From contig NZ_BBJO01000014.1 in assembly GCF_000739575.1 (NCBI RefSeq), positions 124,001 to 188,000 of the forward strand: a stretch of DNA of 64,000 nucleotides, written 5' to 3'. The DNA is from Halobellus rufus. Its GTDB lineage: Archaea > Halobacteriota > Halobacteria > Halobacteriales > Haloferacaceae. The notes under the pieces are model-generated. The model had not been told where the DNA came from and did not search any database. It saw only the letters and a program-made list of their open reading frames with translations. Positions within the stretch are counted from its first letter, which is position 1. Each line of letters begins with the position of its first letter. Positions 52,509 through 60,818 of the stretch are shown here, in pieces. Position numbers and translations under genes: made by a program.

Positions 52509-53636
52509 ATGACGACGCCAGCGGAGATCCGGGAGTCGGTTCCGATTTTCGAGGAGACGAGGTACCTGAATACCGGTGCGAGCGGTCCGAGCCCGCGGCC
52601 GATCGTCGAGCGCGCACAGGAGACGATCGAGGCCCACGAGTGGGAGTCGGCCGCCGATCCGGGGCCGTACCCCTACGCGTTCGACCTCTACGAGGACGTG
52701 CGTGAGGACGTTGCCGCCTTCGTCGGTGCGAGCGCCGACGAGATCGCGCTGACACAGAGCACGACGGACGGGATCAACCGAATCGCCTGCGCGATGGAGT
52801 GGGAGGCGGGCGACGTGATCGTCCGCACGGACCTCGAACACCCGGCGGGCGTCCTCCCGTGGCAGCGGTTGAAGCGGCAGGGCTGCGAAGTGCGCGTCGC
52901 ACCCACTGACGAAGGGCGGATCGATCGCGACGCCTACCGCGACGCCATCGAGGACGCGAAACTGGTCTGCCTGAGCGCGCTGACGTGGAACTACGGGACG
53001 TACCTGCCGGTCGCGGAACTCGTCGAGGAGGCGCACGACGCCGGGGCGCGCGTGCTCGTCGACGCCGTACAGGTGCCCGGACAGTGCGATCTCGACGTGA
53101 GCGAGTGGGGGGCGGACGCCGTCGCGATGGCGAGCCACAAGTGGATGCTCGGCCTCTGGGGCGGCGGCTTCCTCTACGTGAACGAGGACGTCGTCGACGA
53201 CCTTCACCCGGGGCAGATCGGCTACCGGAGCGTCGCAGACGCGGGCGACGGGACCTACGAACTGAAAGACGGCGCGGCGCGCTTCGAGATCGGGACCACG
53301 AACCCCGCGCCCTACGCGGCGCTCTCGGCATCGATCGAGCTCCTCGAATCGGTCGGCATCGACACGGTCGAATCGCACATTCAGGACCTCGCGACGCGGT
53401 TCGTCGACGGAGTACCCGAGGAGCGACTGGTGAGTCCGCGCGAGCCCGAATCGGGGCTCGTGACGGTCCGCGTCGACGACCCCGAGGAGACGGTCGAACG
53501 GCTCCAGGAGGAGTACGACGTCGTGGTCCGCTCGCTGCCGTCGCCCGAGGGCGTCGTCAGAGCCTCGCTGCACGTGTACAACGACGCGAGCGACGTCGAC
53601 AGACTGCTGGAGGGCCTGCGGGAAGTCGGGTGGTAG
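52509..53636 (+). CDS. Class V aminotransferase (cysteine desulfurase-like fold)
   Basis: This 375-residue PLP enzyme has RYLNTGASGPSP at the start, DLEHPAG (His111, ring stacking), VDAVQVPGQ (Asp185, Gln188) and the cofactor lysine Lys211 in SHKWMLGLWG. The flexible loop with a catalytic Cys that makes SufS/IscS desulfurases work is not visible; the matching area reads FEIGTTNPAPYAA. It therefore more likely acts as an aminotransferase, lyase or epimerase-like enzyme on small amino compounds. The ATG at 52509 directly precedes the family's N-terminal region; an in-frame start at 52497 adds four residues. Confidence 0.87.
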   Translation: MTTPAEIRESVPIFEETRYLNTGASGPSPRPIVERAQETIEAHEWESAADPGPYPYAFDLYEDVREDVAAFVGASADEIALTQSTTDGINRIACAMEWEAGDVIVRTDLEHPAGVLPWQRLKRQGCEVRVAPTDEGRIDRDAYRDAIEDAKLVCLSALTWNYGTYLPVAELVEEAHDAGARVLVDAVQVPGQCDLDVSEWGADAVAMASHKWMLGLWGGGFLYVNEDVVDDLHPGQIGYRSVADAGDGTYELKDGAARFEIGTTNPAPYAALSASIELLESVGIDTVESHIQDLATRFVDGVPEERLVSPREPESGLVTVRVDDPEETVERLQEEYDVVVRSLPSPEGVVRASLHVYNDASDVDRLLEGLREVGW

Positions 53637-53693
53637 CTCCGAGACGACGAGAGAGCGGACGGGAGACCGACGGCAGCGGGGTGCCGGATCCGC

Positions 53694-55154
53694 TTACGCC
53701 ATCGTGTCCGCCGCCACGATCAGATCGAAGGCCGTATCGGCGGGTTCGTCGTCGGGCGAGAGGTAGCCCGCCGCGAACGCGGTGTAGCCCGTTGCACCCT
53801 CGAGGCTGACGTCGAAGTCGGCGACGACGTCCCCGTCGTTGCCCTCGGTGTCGCCCCGGATCTCGACGGTGTAGTCGTTCGCGGGCACCTCGACGGAGCC
53901 CGACTCGCGGTAGCCGACGCCGTCGAAGAGGACGTCCCCGCTCGACGCCACCGTGACGTCGACCGCCGGGGCGTCCGGCGAGGCGTGGACCACGCGGAGC
54001 CGCGCCGTGTCCTCGTCGGGGGCAGTCGTGTCGTCTTCGAGGATCAGCGGCTCGAACGGCTCGTCTCCCTCGTCGCCGATCCCGCCGGCGGCCGCGATCG
54101 TGTAGGCAGTCTCGGCCGCGACCTCGACGTCGCCGTCGAAAACGACGGTGTCGGCGTCGCCGGCCGCGGTGATCTCGACCGCCCGCGAGCCTGCGGGGAC
54201 GTCGAGGTAGCCGCTGACCGAGCCGAAGGCGACGTCTTCGAGGACGGCGTCGCCGTCGACGTAGACGTCCACGTTCGGCGCGTTCGGCGACAGGTGCGCC
54301 ACGCGGACGCTGGCTGGGGCGTCCTCTGTATCGTCCATCCCGTCGCCGGTGTCCTGTGCGACGACGAGGTCGAACGGCGTGTCCGCCGGTTCGTCGTCCG
54401 GCGAGAGGTAGCCCGCCGCGAACGCGGTGTACACCTGCCCGGACGCGAGGCTGACGTCGAAGTCGGCCACGACGTCCCCGTCGTTGCTCTCGGTGTCGCC
54501 GCGGACTTCGAGCGTGTAATCGCCAGCGGGGACCTCGACGTACCCGGATTCGCCGTAGGCGACGCCGTCGTAGAGCGCGTCGCCGTTGGATGCCAGCGTG
54601 ACGTCGACAGCGGGAGCGTCCGGCGAGGCGTGGACGAGGCGCACCCGTGCCATCTCCTCTCCGGGATCTGAGTTGTCGTCTTCGAGAATCAGCGGCTCGA
54701 ACGCCTCGTCGGCGTCCTCGCCGACTTCACCGATCGCTGCCACGGTGTAGGCGGTGTCGGCCTCGACGGGAACCGCTCCGGAGAAGACGGTCGCCTCGGG
54801 ATCGCCGGCGGCCGTTATCTCGACCTCACGCTCGCCCACCGGGACGTCCAGATAGCCGCTGACTGCGCCGAAGGCGACGTCCTCGAGCGCGGCCGCGCCG
54901 TCGACGTAGACGTCCACGTTCGGCGCGTTCGGAGACAGGTGCGCGACCCGGACGGAGGCCGTTCCCGCGGGCGTCTCGGTCGGCTCTTCGGTCGCCGTCT
55001 CCGTCGGCGTCGGGGTCGACGTTTCGGTGTCAGTCGCGGTTTCGGTCGCGGTGTCGTTGCCGGTCCCGCCGCAACCGGCCAGCGTCGCCGTCACACCGGT
55101 TCCGATGCCGAGCAGTACGCGTCTCCGAGTGGTGTCCGATCTGTCGTGTGACAT
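53694..55154 (-). CDS. Surface lipoprotein with four DUF4397 domains in two tandem pairs
   Basis: This 486-residue exported protein has a Tat-type signal (TTRRRVLLG, Arg10-12) and a lipobox LAGC with Cys28, followed by a Thr/Glu-rich spacer. The rest is two copies of an A-B unit. A starts SVRVAHLSPNAPNVDVYVDG in both copies; B starts VHASPDAPAVDVT and ends AGYLSPDDEPADT in both. Each DUF4397 domain is a beta-sandwich of about 95 residues with no known function. The two halves are nearly identical over long parts, also in DNA, so the duplication is recent or kept alike by conversion. Some residues (EVEITAAGD) mark repeated strands. Confidence 0.88.
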   Translation of the reverse strand: MSHDRSDTTRRRVLLGIGTGVTATLAGCGGTGNDTATETATDTETSTPTPTETATEEPTETPAGTASVRVAHLSPNAPNVDVYVDGAAALEDVAFGAVSGYLDVPVGEREVEITAAGDPEATVFSGAVPVEADTAYTVAAIGEVGEDADEAFEPLILEDDNSDPGEEMARVRLVHASPDAPAVDVTLASNGDALYDGVAYGESGYVEVPAGDYTLEVRGDTESNDGDVVADFDVSLASGQVYTAFAAGYLSPDDEPADTPFDLVVAQDTGDGMDDTEDAPASVRVAHLSPNAPNVDVYVDGDAVLEDVAFGSVSGYLDVPAGSRAVEITAAGDADTVVFDGDVEVAAETAYTIAAAGGIGDEGDEPFEPLILEDDTTAPDEDTARLRVVHASPDAPAVDVTVASSGDVLFDGVGYRESGSVEVPANDYTVEIRGDTEGNDGDVVADFDVSLEGATGYTAFAAGYLSPDDEPADTAFDLIVAADTMA

Positions 55155-55439
55155 CCACTACGGTCGAGGTGTGAAAGAAAAATAACCTCTTTCGCAACTC
55201 AGACTAAAATCTGACTCAACTGCCGCGAAAATGGCTCTAAATTGCGTCTATTGCCACCTCGTCAACAGCGGACGAAAACGTTTTATGCGGTATTCTCGGA
55301 TATATGAAATACAGGTGGCCACGTCGTTGCAGGAATGTCGGGGGCGTTCACCGTGGCGGATCAGGTCGTCGCGTCCGCCGCGAGCGGCCGTGAGCGTAGC
55401 CGGTGGATTCTTTGCGGTCGGAAGTGAATTCTCGGACGG

Positions 55440-55718
55440 ATGGATACGGTCCTCTGGCAGACGCTCGCCGGCACGCGCGGAGGGCCGAATCGCGCTCGTA
55501 TCCTGCGGAAACTCGAGAGCCGTCCCCGGAACGCCAACCAACTGGCGGAGGACGTCGACCTGGCGTACAACACCGTTCGCCACCACCTCGACGTGCTCGA
55601 AGACAACGGGGTCATCACGAGCAGCGACGCCAGTTACGGGACCGTGTATCTCCCGAGCGACCGCACGGAGCGACACTGGGAGACGGTCGAGAAGATACTC
55701 ACACAGATCGAGGAGTAA
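55440..55718 (+). CDS. Small winged-helix DNA-binding protein (ArsR-like)
   Basis: This gene encodes 92 residues, nearly all a winged helix-turn-helix: NRARILRKLESRPRNANQLA, then DLAYNTVRHHLDVLEDNG as the recognition part and a wing with YGTVYLPS. No metal-binding Cys or ligand domain is present. It lies 63 bases before a small membrane protein gene on the same strand; this pairing is one I have seen in other haloarchaea. It may regulate that gene or transmit a membrane signal. Confidence 0.82.
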   Translation: MDTVLWQTLAGTRGGPNRARILRKLESRPRNANQLAEDVDLAYNTVRHHLDVLEDNGVITSSDASYGTVYLPSDRTERHWETVEKILTQIEE

Positions 55719-55781
55719 GATGATCACAGAGCCACGCCACGGACGCGAGAACGCACCGAGACCGAAGAGGGGGCCCCGACA

Positions 55782-56063
55782 GTGTCGCTGATGCTCGACG
55801 CCGCACGGCTCGCCGCGGCGCTCAACATCGTCCTCCTAGCGACGGTGATCGCCGTGTGGATGCGGACCTACCGGGAGATCAAAGCGCCGTTCACGCTCGC
55901 GTCGATGGTGTTCGCCGGCTTCCTCCTGGCCGAGAACGTGGTCGCGCTCTACTTCTACTTCAACGCCCCGGCGATGCCGACCGTCGCCGTGCGGGTGATG
56001 ATGATCCTCCAGATACTGGAGACCGCGGGCATCAGCGTACTCGCGTACGTCACGTGGCAGTGA
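55782..56063 (+). CDS. Small three-helix membrane protein paired with the winged-helix gene
   Basis: A GTG start gives 93 residues with three hydrophobic helices: LAAALNIVLLATVIAVWM, FTLASMVFAGFLLAENVVAL and VRVMMILQILETAGISVLAYV. There is a conserved-looking short loop MRTYREIKAPF after the first helix. I believe that it belongs to a haloarchaeal family recently named DUF7521, but I am not certain. With the preceding winged-helix protein it may form a membrane-linked regulatory pair. No catalytic residues are obvious. Confidence 0.75.
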   Translation: MSLMLDAARLAAALNIVLLATVIAVWMRTYREIKAPFTLASMVFAGFLLAENVVALYFYFNAPAMPTVAVRVMMILQILETAGISVLAYVTWQ

Positions 56064-56129
56064 TCGAGTGACGGGAGGCAGAACCGCCGGGGCCGCATCA
56101 CTTATTTTTCGACCGGCAAAGGGGGACGT

Positions 56130-56981
56130 GTGACACTACGTAACGCGAGCGACACGTTCGACATCGGCGGCGACCTGACCGTCCATCGCCTGGGCTACGG
56201 GGCGTTACGACTCACCGGAGAGAACGTCATCGGTGAACCCGACGACGTCGAGAACGCCAAACGCGTGCTCCAGACGGCGGTGAGCCTCGGCGTCGACTTC
56301 GTCGACACCGCCGATTCGTACGGCCCGGGCGTCTCGGAGCGCCTGATCCGCGAGGCGCTCGCCCCCTACGCCGACGACCTCGTGATCGCGACGAAGGGCG
56401 GACTCCTCAGAAACCGCGAGGGCGACTGGATCAAGCAGGGGGACCCCGATTACCTGCGGAACGCGCACCTCTGTAGCCTCGATCGGCTCGGCGTCGACTG
56501 CATCGACCTGTATCAGTACCACCGGGTCGATCCCGACGTCGACTTCGAGGCGTCGATCTCGGCGCTGGCGGAACTCAAAGACGACGGCGAGATCCGGCAC
56601 ATCGGGCTGAGCAACGTGAGCGTCGAGCAGTTGGAGACGGCCCAAGAGATGGTCGACGTCGCGACCGTCCAGAACCAGTTCAACCTCGGGAACCGCGACT
56701 CGGAGGCCGTGCTGGACGTCTGCGAGGCTGAGGGAATCGGCTTCATCCCGTGGTTCCCGCTCGGGGCCGGCGACTTGGGGTCGAAGGCGGACGTGCTGGC
56801 GGACGTCGCCGCCGCACACGACGCCTCGACGTACCAGATCGCGCTCGCGTGGCTGCTGGAGTACTCGCCCGTGATCCTTCCGATCCCCGGTACCTCGTCG
56901 GTGGCGCACCTCAGAGAGAACGTCGCGGCCTCCCATCTCGAACTGTCGGCCGACGAGATGCAGCGGCTCGACGCCGAGTGA
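56130..56981 (+). CDS. Aldo/keto reductase
   Basis: A GTG start gives 283 residues. The catalytic tetrad is visible as Asp59 (FVDTADSYG), Tyr64, Lys89 (VIATKGGL) and His131 (YQYHRVD), and the C-terminal cofactor region IPGTSSVAHLRENV is present. It reduces aldehydes, ketones or sugars with NADPH; substrate unknown. A TATA-like CTTATTTTTC lies at 56100-56109, 21 bases before the start. It converges on the large membrane protein with about 14 bases between the stops. Confidence 0.92.
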   Translation: MTLRNASDTFDIGGDLTVHRLGYGALRLTGENVIGEPDDVENAKRVLQTAVSLGVDFVDTADSYGPGVSERLIREALAPYADDLVIATKGGLLRNREGDWIKQGDPDYLRNAHLCSLDRLGVDCIDLYQYHRVDPDVDFEASISALAELKDDGEIRHIGLSNVSVEQLETAQEMVDVATVQNQFNLGNRDSEAVLDVCEAEGIGFIPWFPLGAGDLGSKADVLADVAAAHDASTYQIALAWLLEYSPVILPIPGTSSVAHLRENVAASHLELSADEMQRLDAE

Positions 56982-56995
56982 AGGGCGAAAGTGGA

Positions 56996-58807
56996 TCAGG
57001 CCTCGGAATCGGTGTCATCGCTGCGGTCGGGGTCGAGCGCGGGCGAGGGGGGCGTTCCGACGGGTGATTCACCGCGGTTCTTCGCGGCAGCGTCGTCCCC
57101 GCTCGCTGAGCGGTCCGATTCTCCGGACGGTTCACCGGGAGTGCGGTGACCGACGACGACGAGCACCGGCACTACGACGAGACCCAAGACGATCGGCGGG
57201 GCGACGTCCAGTACGACCGCCGGGACCGAAATGGAAACGAGAACGAGACCGTAGGCGAGGACGACGAGCACCGGCCGGTCCGCGTTGGCGTCCGCCCAAC
57301 GATCGACCGGCGTGAGGTAGTAGAGCCACGCGAGAAGCAGCACCACGACGGCTGTCAACGGCAGTATTCGCGACAGCGGGACGATGAGCGCGTACGCGAT
57401 CACGAGCGTCGCGCCGGCGGCGACGAACATTGGTGGTCCCTCGGTCAGCGCGTCGATGGATTCGGCGTCCCGACCGTCAGTGGGCGTCCACCGTATCGTC
57501 GCGAAGATCAGCAGCGCGAGGAGGAGCCAGCCCGCGGCGAAGAGCAGTTCGACCGTGCCCGAAGCGGCGACACCGCGCAGCGAACCGACGGTGAGTTCGA
57601 TTTCGAGCCGCCGCGCCAGTGCGAGCGCCGCCGCGGGGAGGAGCATCCCGACAGGGCGAGCGGGAACTGGATCGGCCCGAGCCGGGTCGGTGTTTGTCCC
57701 ATCGGGCGGTGGCGACAGCGCCGGCAGTCGTTGGATCTCACGGAACCAGAACCACACCGCGGCCGTCGCCGCGAGCGGAATCGCGAGGAGCTCACCGCTC
57801 GCGGCGACGGCCGCCACGAACCCGTCTAGAACCGTCGCCGGCCGAACGGTAGCGAAGAGCCATCGACCGAGGTACTCGAACGCGCGCCCCCACGCCGAAA
57901 TCGCATACTGCGGCGTGAGATAGCCACCGTCGAGGAGGATCACGGCAGTTCCGACCGGGGCGAGCACGCCGATCACGGCCGTGATCGTTCCGGCGGCGCT
58001 GGTCGAGCCGCGCGTGACGACCGTCAGGTGGTCGTAGAACGTGTCTTCGACAGCCGGGAGCGACGACGACAACCGCGAGTCGGTCTCCCCGCCGCCGGAT
58101 CTGAGGATCAACCCGCAGAGGATCACCAGTTCCAACACCGGGAACACGGCGTTGAGCGCGCCGCCGAGAAAACCGAGCAAGACCATCGGACTCACGTGCG
58201 AGGCGCTGGTCCCCGTAACGAGGACCAGGGTCCGACCAGTTCGTTGCCACCGCGGAAGCGACCCCAACCGCTTCGGGTCCACTGAGGTCGGATGCGAATC
58301 GCCGCGACCCTCGCGAACGATCACGTGAGCCTCCCCGGACGGATCGGTCAGCGGTTCGGACTGCGTCCGGTCGAGGAAGACCGCGACGACCCCGAGCAAC
58401 AGGACCGTGGAAGCCACTAGGGAGACGCCGACCAGACGGGCAGACCAACCGACAGTCGTCCAGATACCCGTCGAGAGGAGAACGACCGGCAGCGAGTAGA
58501 ACCCTGCGACGAGCGCCAGCGCGGCTCGATACGGTGGTTCGCGTGCGGCCCGGGCGCCCGCATCACCGGGGAGGACCGTTGGAAGGAACGCGTAGAACGA
58601 GACGACGAGGAAGAGGATTTGACTCCCCGCGAGGAGGAACTGGTTCCGGATGCCGAGGTTGATGACCACCGAGGCGGCCACGGCACCGAGCGTCGAATCG
58701 AGGAGCCACGGCAGATCCAAGAGCACCTTCGCGCCGACCTCGATCGATCCCGACCCGACGACGGCCAACCCGCTCGGACCCAGCCGATCGGTGAGACGGC
58801 CCCACAT
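56996..58807 (-). CDS. Large polytopic membrane protein of unknown family
   Basis: This gene encodes 603 residues with about 13-14 hydrophobic segments. The order is: short head, four helices (ending VASTVLLLGVVAVFL), a hydrophilic loop of about 45 residues rich in Arg/Ser (SGEAHVIVREGRGD), two or more helices (VLLGFLGGALNAVFPVLE), another long hydrophilic loop (ETDSRLSSSLPAVEDTFY), and then eight further helices, with an acidic, disordered tail of 50 residues (SDDTDSEA at the end). No catalytic or transport signature is recognised. A flippase, polymerase-like or exporter role is possible but unsupported. Confidence 0.75.
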   Translation of the reverse strand: MWGRLTDRLGPSGLAVVGSGSIEVGAKVLLDLPWLLDSTLGAVAASVVINLGIRNQFLLAGSQILFLVVSFYAFLPTVLPGDAGARAAREPPYRAALALVAGFYSLPVVLLSTGIWTTVGWSARLVGVSLVASTVLLLGVVAVFLDRTQSEPLTDPSGEAHVIVREGRGDSHPTSVDPKRLGSLPRWQRTGRTLVLVTGTSASHVSPMVLLGFLGGALNAVFPVLELVILCGLILRSGGGETDSRLSSSLPAVEDTFYDHLTVVTRGSTSAAGTITAVIGVLAPVGTAVILLDGGYLTPQYAISAWGRAFEYLGRWLFATVRPATVLDGFVAAVAASGELLAIPLAATAAVWFWFREIQRLPALSPPPDGTNTDPARADPVPARPVGMLLPAAALALARRLEIELTVGSLRGVAASGTVELLFAAGWLLLALLIFATIRWTPTDGRDAESIDALTEGPPMFVAAGATLVIAYALIVPLSRILPLTAVVVLLLAWLYYLTPVDRWADANADRPVLVVLAYGLVLVSISVPAVVLDVAPPIVLGLVVVPVLVVVGHRTPGEPSGESDRSASGDDAAAKNRGESPVGTPPSPALDPDRSDDTDSEA

Positions 58808-59178
58808 AGCCCGATTGGCGGCGGTATCGCACTTAAACGTTCGTCGACGAGGTACTGTCGTGAAACTGCGGAGGTAGAAGCGGCGAATTCAACCGTTACC
58901 ACGAGGGAGGCTGCAAGTTACAGCGGACGTGGTGGTGTTGCCCGCTGACGGAGTAGCACATAAACGGGGTCCTGTACAGAGACTGGTTTTTAATTGAGAA
59001 GTGAGATATTACTCGACATTACACACCACATAACATACATTGAGTATCCTACACGTGGGCGGAAGAACATATTTGTGACGACAATAGACAGTTAATCGAC
59101 CATATCATTCGAGTATGTTGGTGTTTGAATGTGAAATAGCCAGAGATTTAAACCTCCGTAGAGTTACTGTGAGTTGGT
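58808..59178. other. AT-rich intergenic region upstream of the TAXI transporter
   Basis: About 370 bases. The stretch 58970-59150 is AT-rich and holds the promoter of the TRAP operon: ATTTAAAC at 59146-59153 stands 26 bases before the ATG. No gene is supported. Confidence 0.5.
59146..59153 (+). promoter_or_regulatory. TATA box of the TAXI-TRAP operon
   Basis: ATTTAAAC lies at the standard distance from the ATG at 59179 for leaderless transcription. Confidence 0.55.
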
Positions 59179-60225
59179 ATGTCATCCGAAGAAACTCGAC
59201 GACGATTCCTCGAAGCGGCCGGTATCGCAGGCGTGGCCGCGCTCGCTGGATGTAGCGGCAACGGCGGCGACGGAAGCGGCGACGGCGGAGACAGCGGCGA
59301 CGGAAACGGTGACGGCGGCGAGGACACCGAGACCGAAACCCAGACCGAGGGCGGCGACGACGGCGGAGCCGAAACGCGTCTGAGCTGGCACGCGGGCGGC
59401 ACCGGCGGCACCTACTACCCGCTCTCGAACGAGTTCAAGACCATCGTCGAGGCGAATACGGACTTCTCGCTGAACGTCCAGTCGACGGGCGCGAGCGTCG
59501 AGAACGTCGGCAGCCTCGCCGACGGGTCCGCGGACTTCGCGCTGATCCAGAACGACATCGCGTACTTCGCGAAGAACGGGACGGGCATCGAGACGTTCGA
59601 GGGCAACCCGATCGAGAACCTCCAGGGCGTCGCGACGCTGTACCCCGAGACGATCACGCTCGTCACACTCGCCGACAGCGGGATCGAGACGCTCGACGAC
59701 CTCAGCGGCGCGACGATCAACACCGGCGACCTCGGATCCGGGACGCAGGTCAACGCGCTGCAGATCCTCGAGGCCGTCGGTATCGAGGACTTCAACGAGC
59801 AGAACGCCGGCTTCTCGCAGGCGTCCGAACAGCTCGCCAACGGCGACATCGACGCCGCCTTCGTCGTCGGCGGCTGGCCCGTCGGCGCCATCGAGGACCT
59901 CGCGAACACGAACGACATCCGGATCATCTCCATCGACGGCGAGGCCCGCGAATCGGTCAAGGACGCCGCCTCCTGGTTCGCCGACGACACGATCCCGGGC
60001 GGAACCTACACCGGCGTCGAGGAGGACGTCGAGACCGTCGCCGTGCAGGCGATGATCGCGACGAACTCTGGCGTCCCCGCCGACACCGTCGAGACGGTCA
60101 CCGCGGCCATCTTCGACAACCTCGACGAACTCACGATCAAGACGGACTTCATCACCCGCGAAAGCGCACAGGACGGGATGTCCATCGAGCTCCACGAGGG
60201 CGCTGCGGCGTACTTCGGCGAGTAA
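59179..60225 (+). CDS. TAXI-family TRAP transporter solute-binding lipoprotein
   Basis: This 348-residue protein has a Tat signal (TRRRFLEAAG) and a lipobox LAGC near residue 25, followed by a long Gly/Asp/Ser-rich spacer. The mature TAXI domain begins WHAGGTGGTYYPLSN and continues with VQSTGASVENVGSLADGSAD, FALIQNDIAY and later NTGDLGSGTQVNAL. TAXI proteins bind small organic acids or amino acids such as glutamate; the ligand here is unknown. It is the first gene of an operon with a DUF1850 protein and a fused permease. A T6 tract follows, which may attenuate transcription into the next gene. Confidence 0.93.
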   Translation: MSSEETRRRFLEAAGIAGVAALAGCSGNGGDGSGDGGDSGDGNGDGGEDTETETQTEGGDDGGAETRLSWHAGGTGGTYYPLSNEFKTIVEANTDFSLNVQSTGASVENVGSLADGSADFALIQNDIAYFAKNGTGIETFEGNPIENLQGVATLYPETITLVTLADSGIETLDDLSGATINTGDLGSGTQVNALQILEAVGIEDFNEQNAGFSQASEQLANGDIDAAFVVGGWPVGAIEDLANTNDIRIISIDGEARESVKDAASWFADDTIPGGTYTGVEEDVETVAVQAMIATNSGVPADTVETVTAAIFDNLDELTIKTDFITRESAQDGMSIELHEGAAAYFGE

Positions 60226-60254
60226 CGACACAGCCTCACCCGAGAGACGCTCGT

Positions 60255-60260
60255 ATTTTT
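60255..60260 (+). terminator. T-tract after the TAXI binding-protein gene
   Basis: Six T lie 30 bases past the stop and 45 before the DUF1850 start. It may cause partial termination, so that more binding protein than permease is made, a common arrangement in transporter operons. Confidence 0.35.
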
Positions 60261-60305
60261 TCCGTATCGTAGGCGTCAAAAGACCGCGCTCCGTTGATCG
60301 AACTG

Positions 60306-60818
60306 GTGAACCGAACGACGATCACGCAACGGCCGCTCCGTACGGCGATTCTAGCGGTTGCTGTCGTGATCGCGGTCGCGGGCGTCGGCGTGGCGGCGAC
60401 CGTTCCGACGGAGACCGTGCTCGTCGTCGAGGACGTCGACACGGGCGAACACTATATTACGCAACCCGTCGACGATGGGAGTACGATCGGACTCGAATAC
60501 ATGCACAGCGTCGAAAAATCCCGCGTGTACGACGAGTACCGGGTATCCGGCGAGACGCTCGTAAACACGCGGATGGAGTTCGAGTCCTACGGCTGGGGGC
60601 TCCCGTCCAGAGTCGACATCGAGAACGTCAACGGAACGCTCGTGTACGACCCCGAGGGGCCGATAACCGAGATGGAGTCGCTTTCGGTCTCGCCGGGGCG
60701 GATAGCGAACCACACGCTGATCGTTGACGACCGACAGTATGACTTGGTCGCAGCGACCAACGCGAACGACGTCCGAATGCACATCGAGCGGCAGCCACTG
60801 ATGGAGACGCTTTTATGA
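60306..60818 (+). CDS. DUF1850 protein of the TAXI-TRAP system
   Basis: This gene encodes 170 residues from a GTG at 60306, or 174 from a TTG at 60294. One hydrophobic helix near the start (TAILAVAVVIAVAGVGVAAT) anchors an outward domain. The DUF1850 pattern is present: YMHSVEKSRVYDEYRV, then an EFESYGWGLPS block and DDRQYDLVA. This family is nearly always encoded between TAXI binding protein and fused permease, and its role is unknown, perhaps an accessory of the transporter. The stop overlaps the permease start (ATGA). Confidence 0.88.
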   Translation: MNRTTITQRPLRTAILAVAVVIAVAGVGVAATVPTETVLVVEDVDTGEHYITQPVDDGSTIGLEYMHSVEKSRVYDEYRVSGETLVNTRMEFESYGWGLPSRVDIENVNGTLVYDPEGPITEMESLSVSPGRIANHTLIVDDRQYDLVAATNANDVRMHIERQPLMETLL

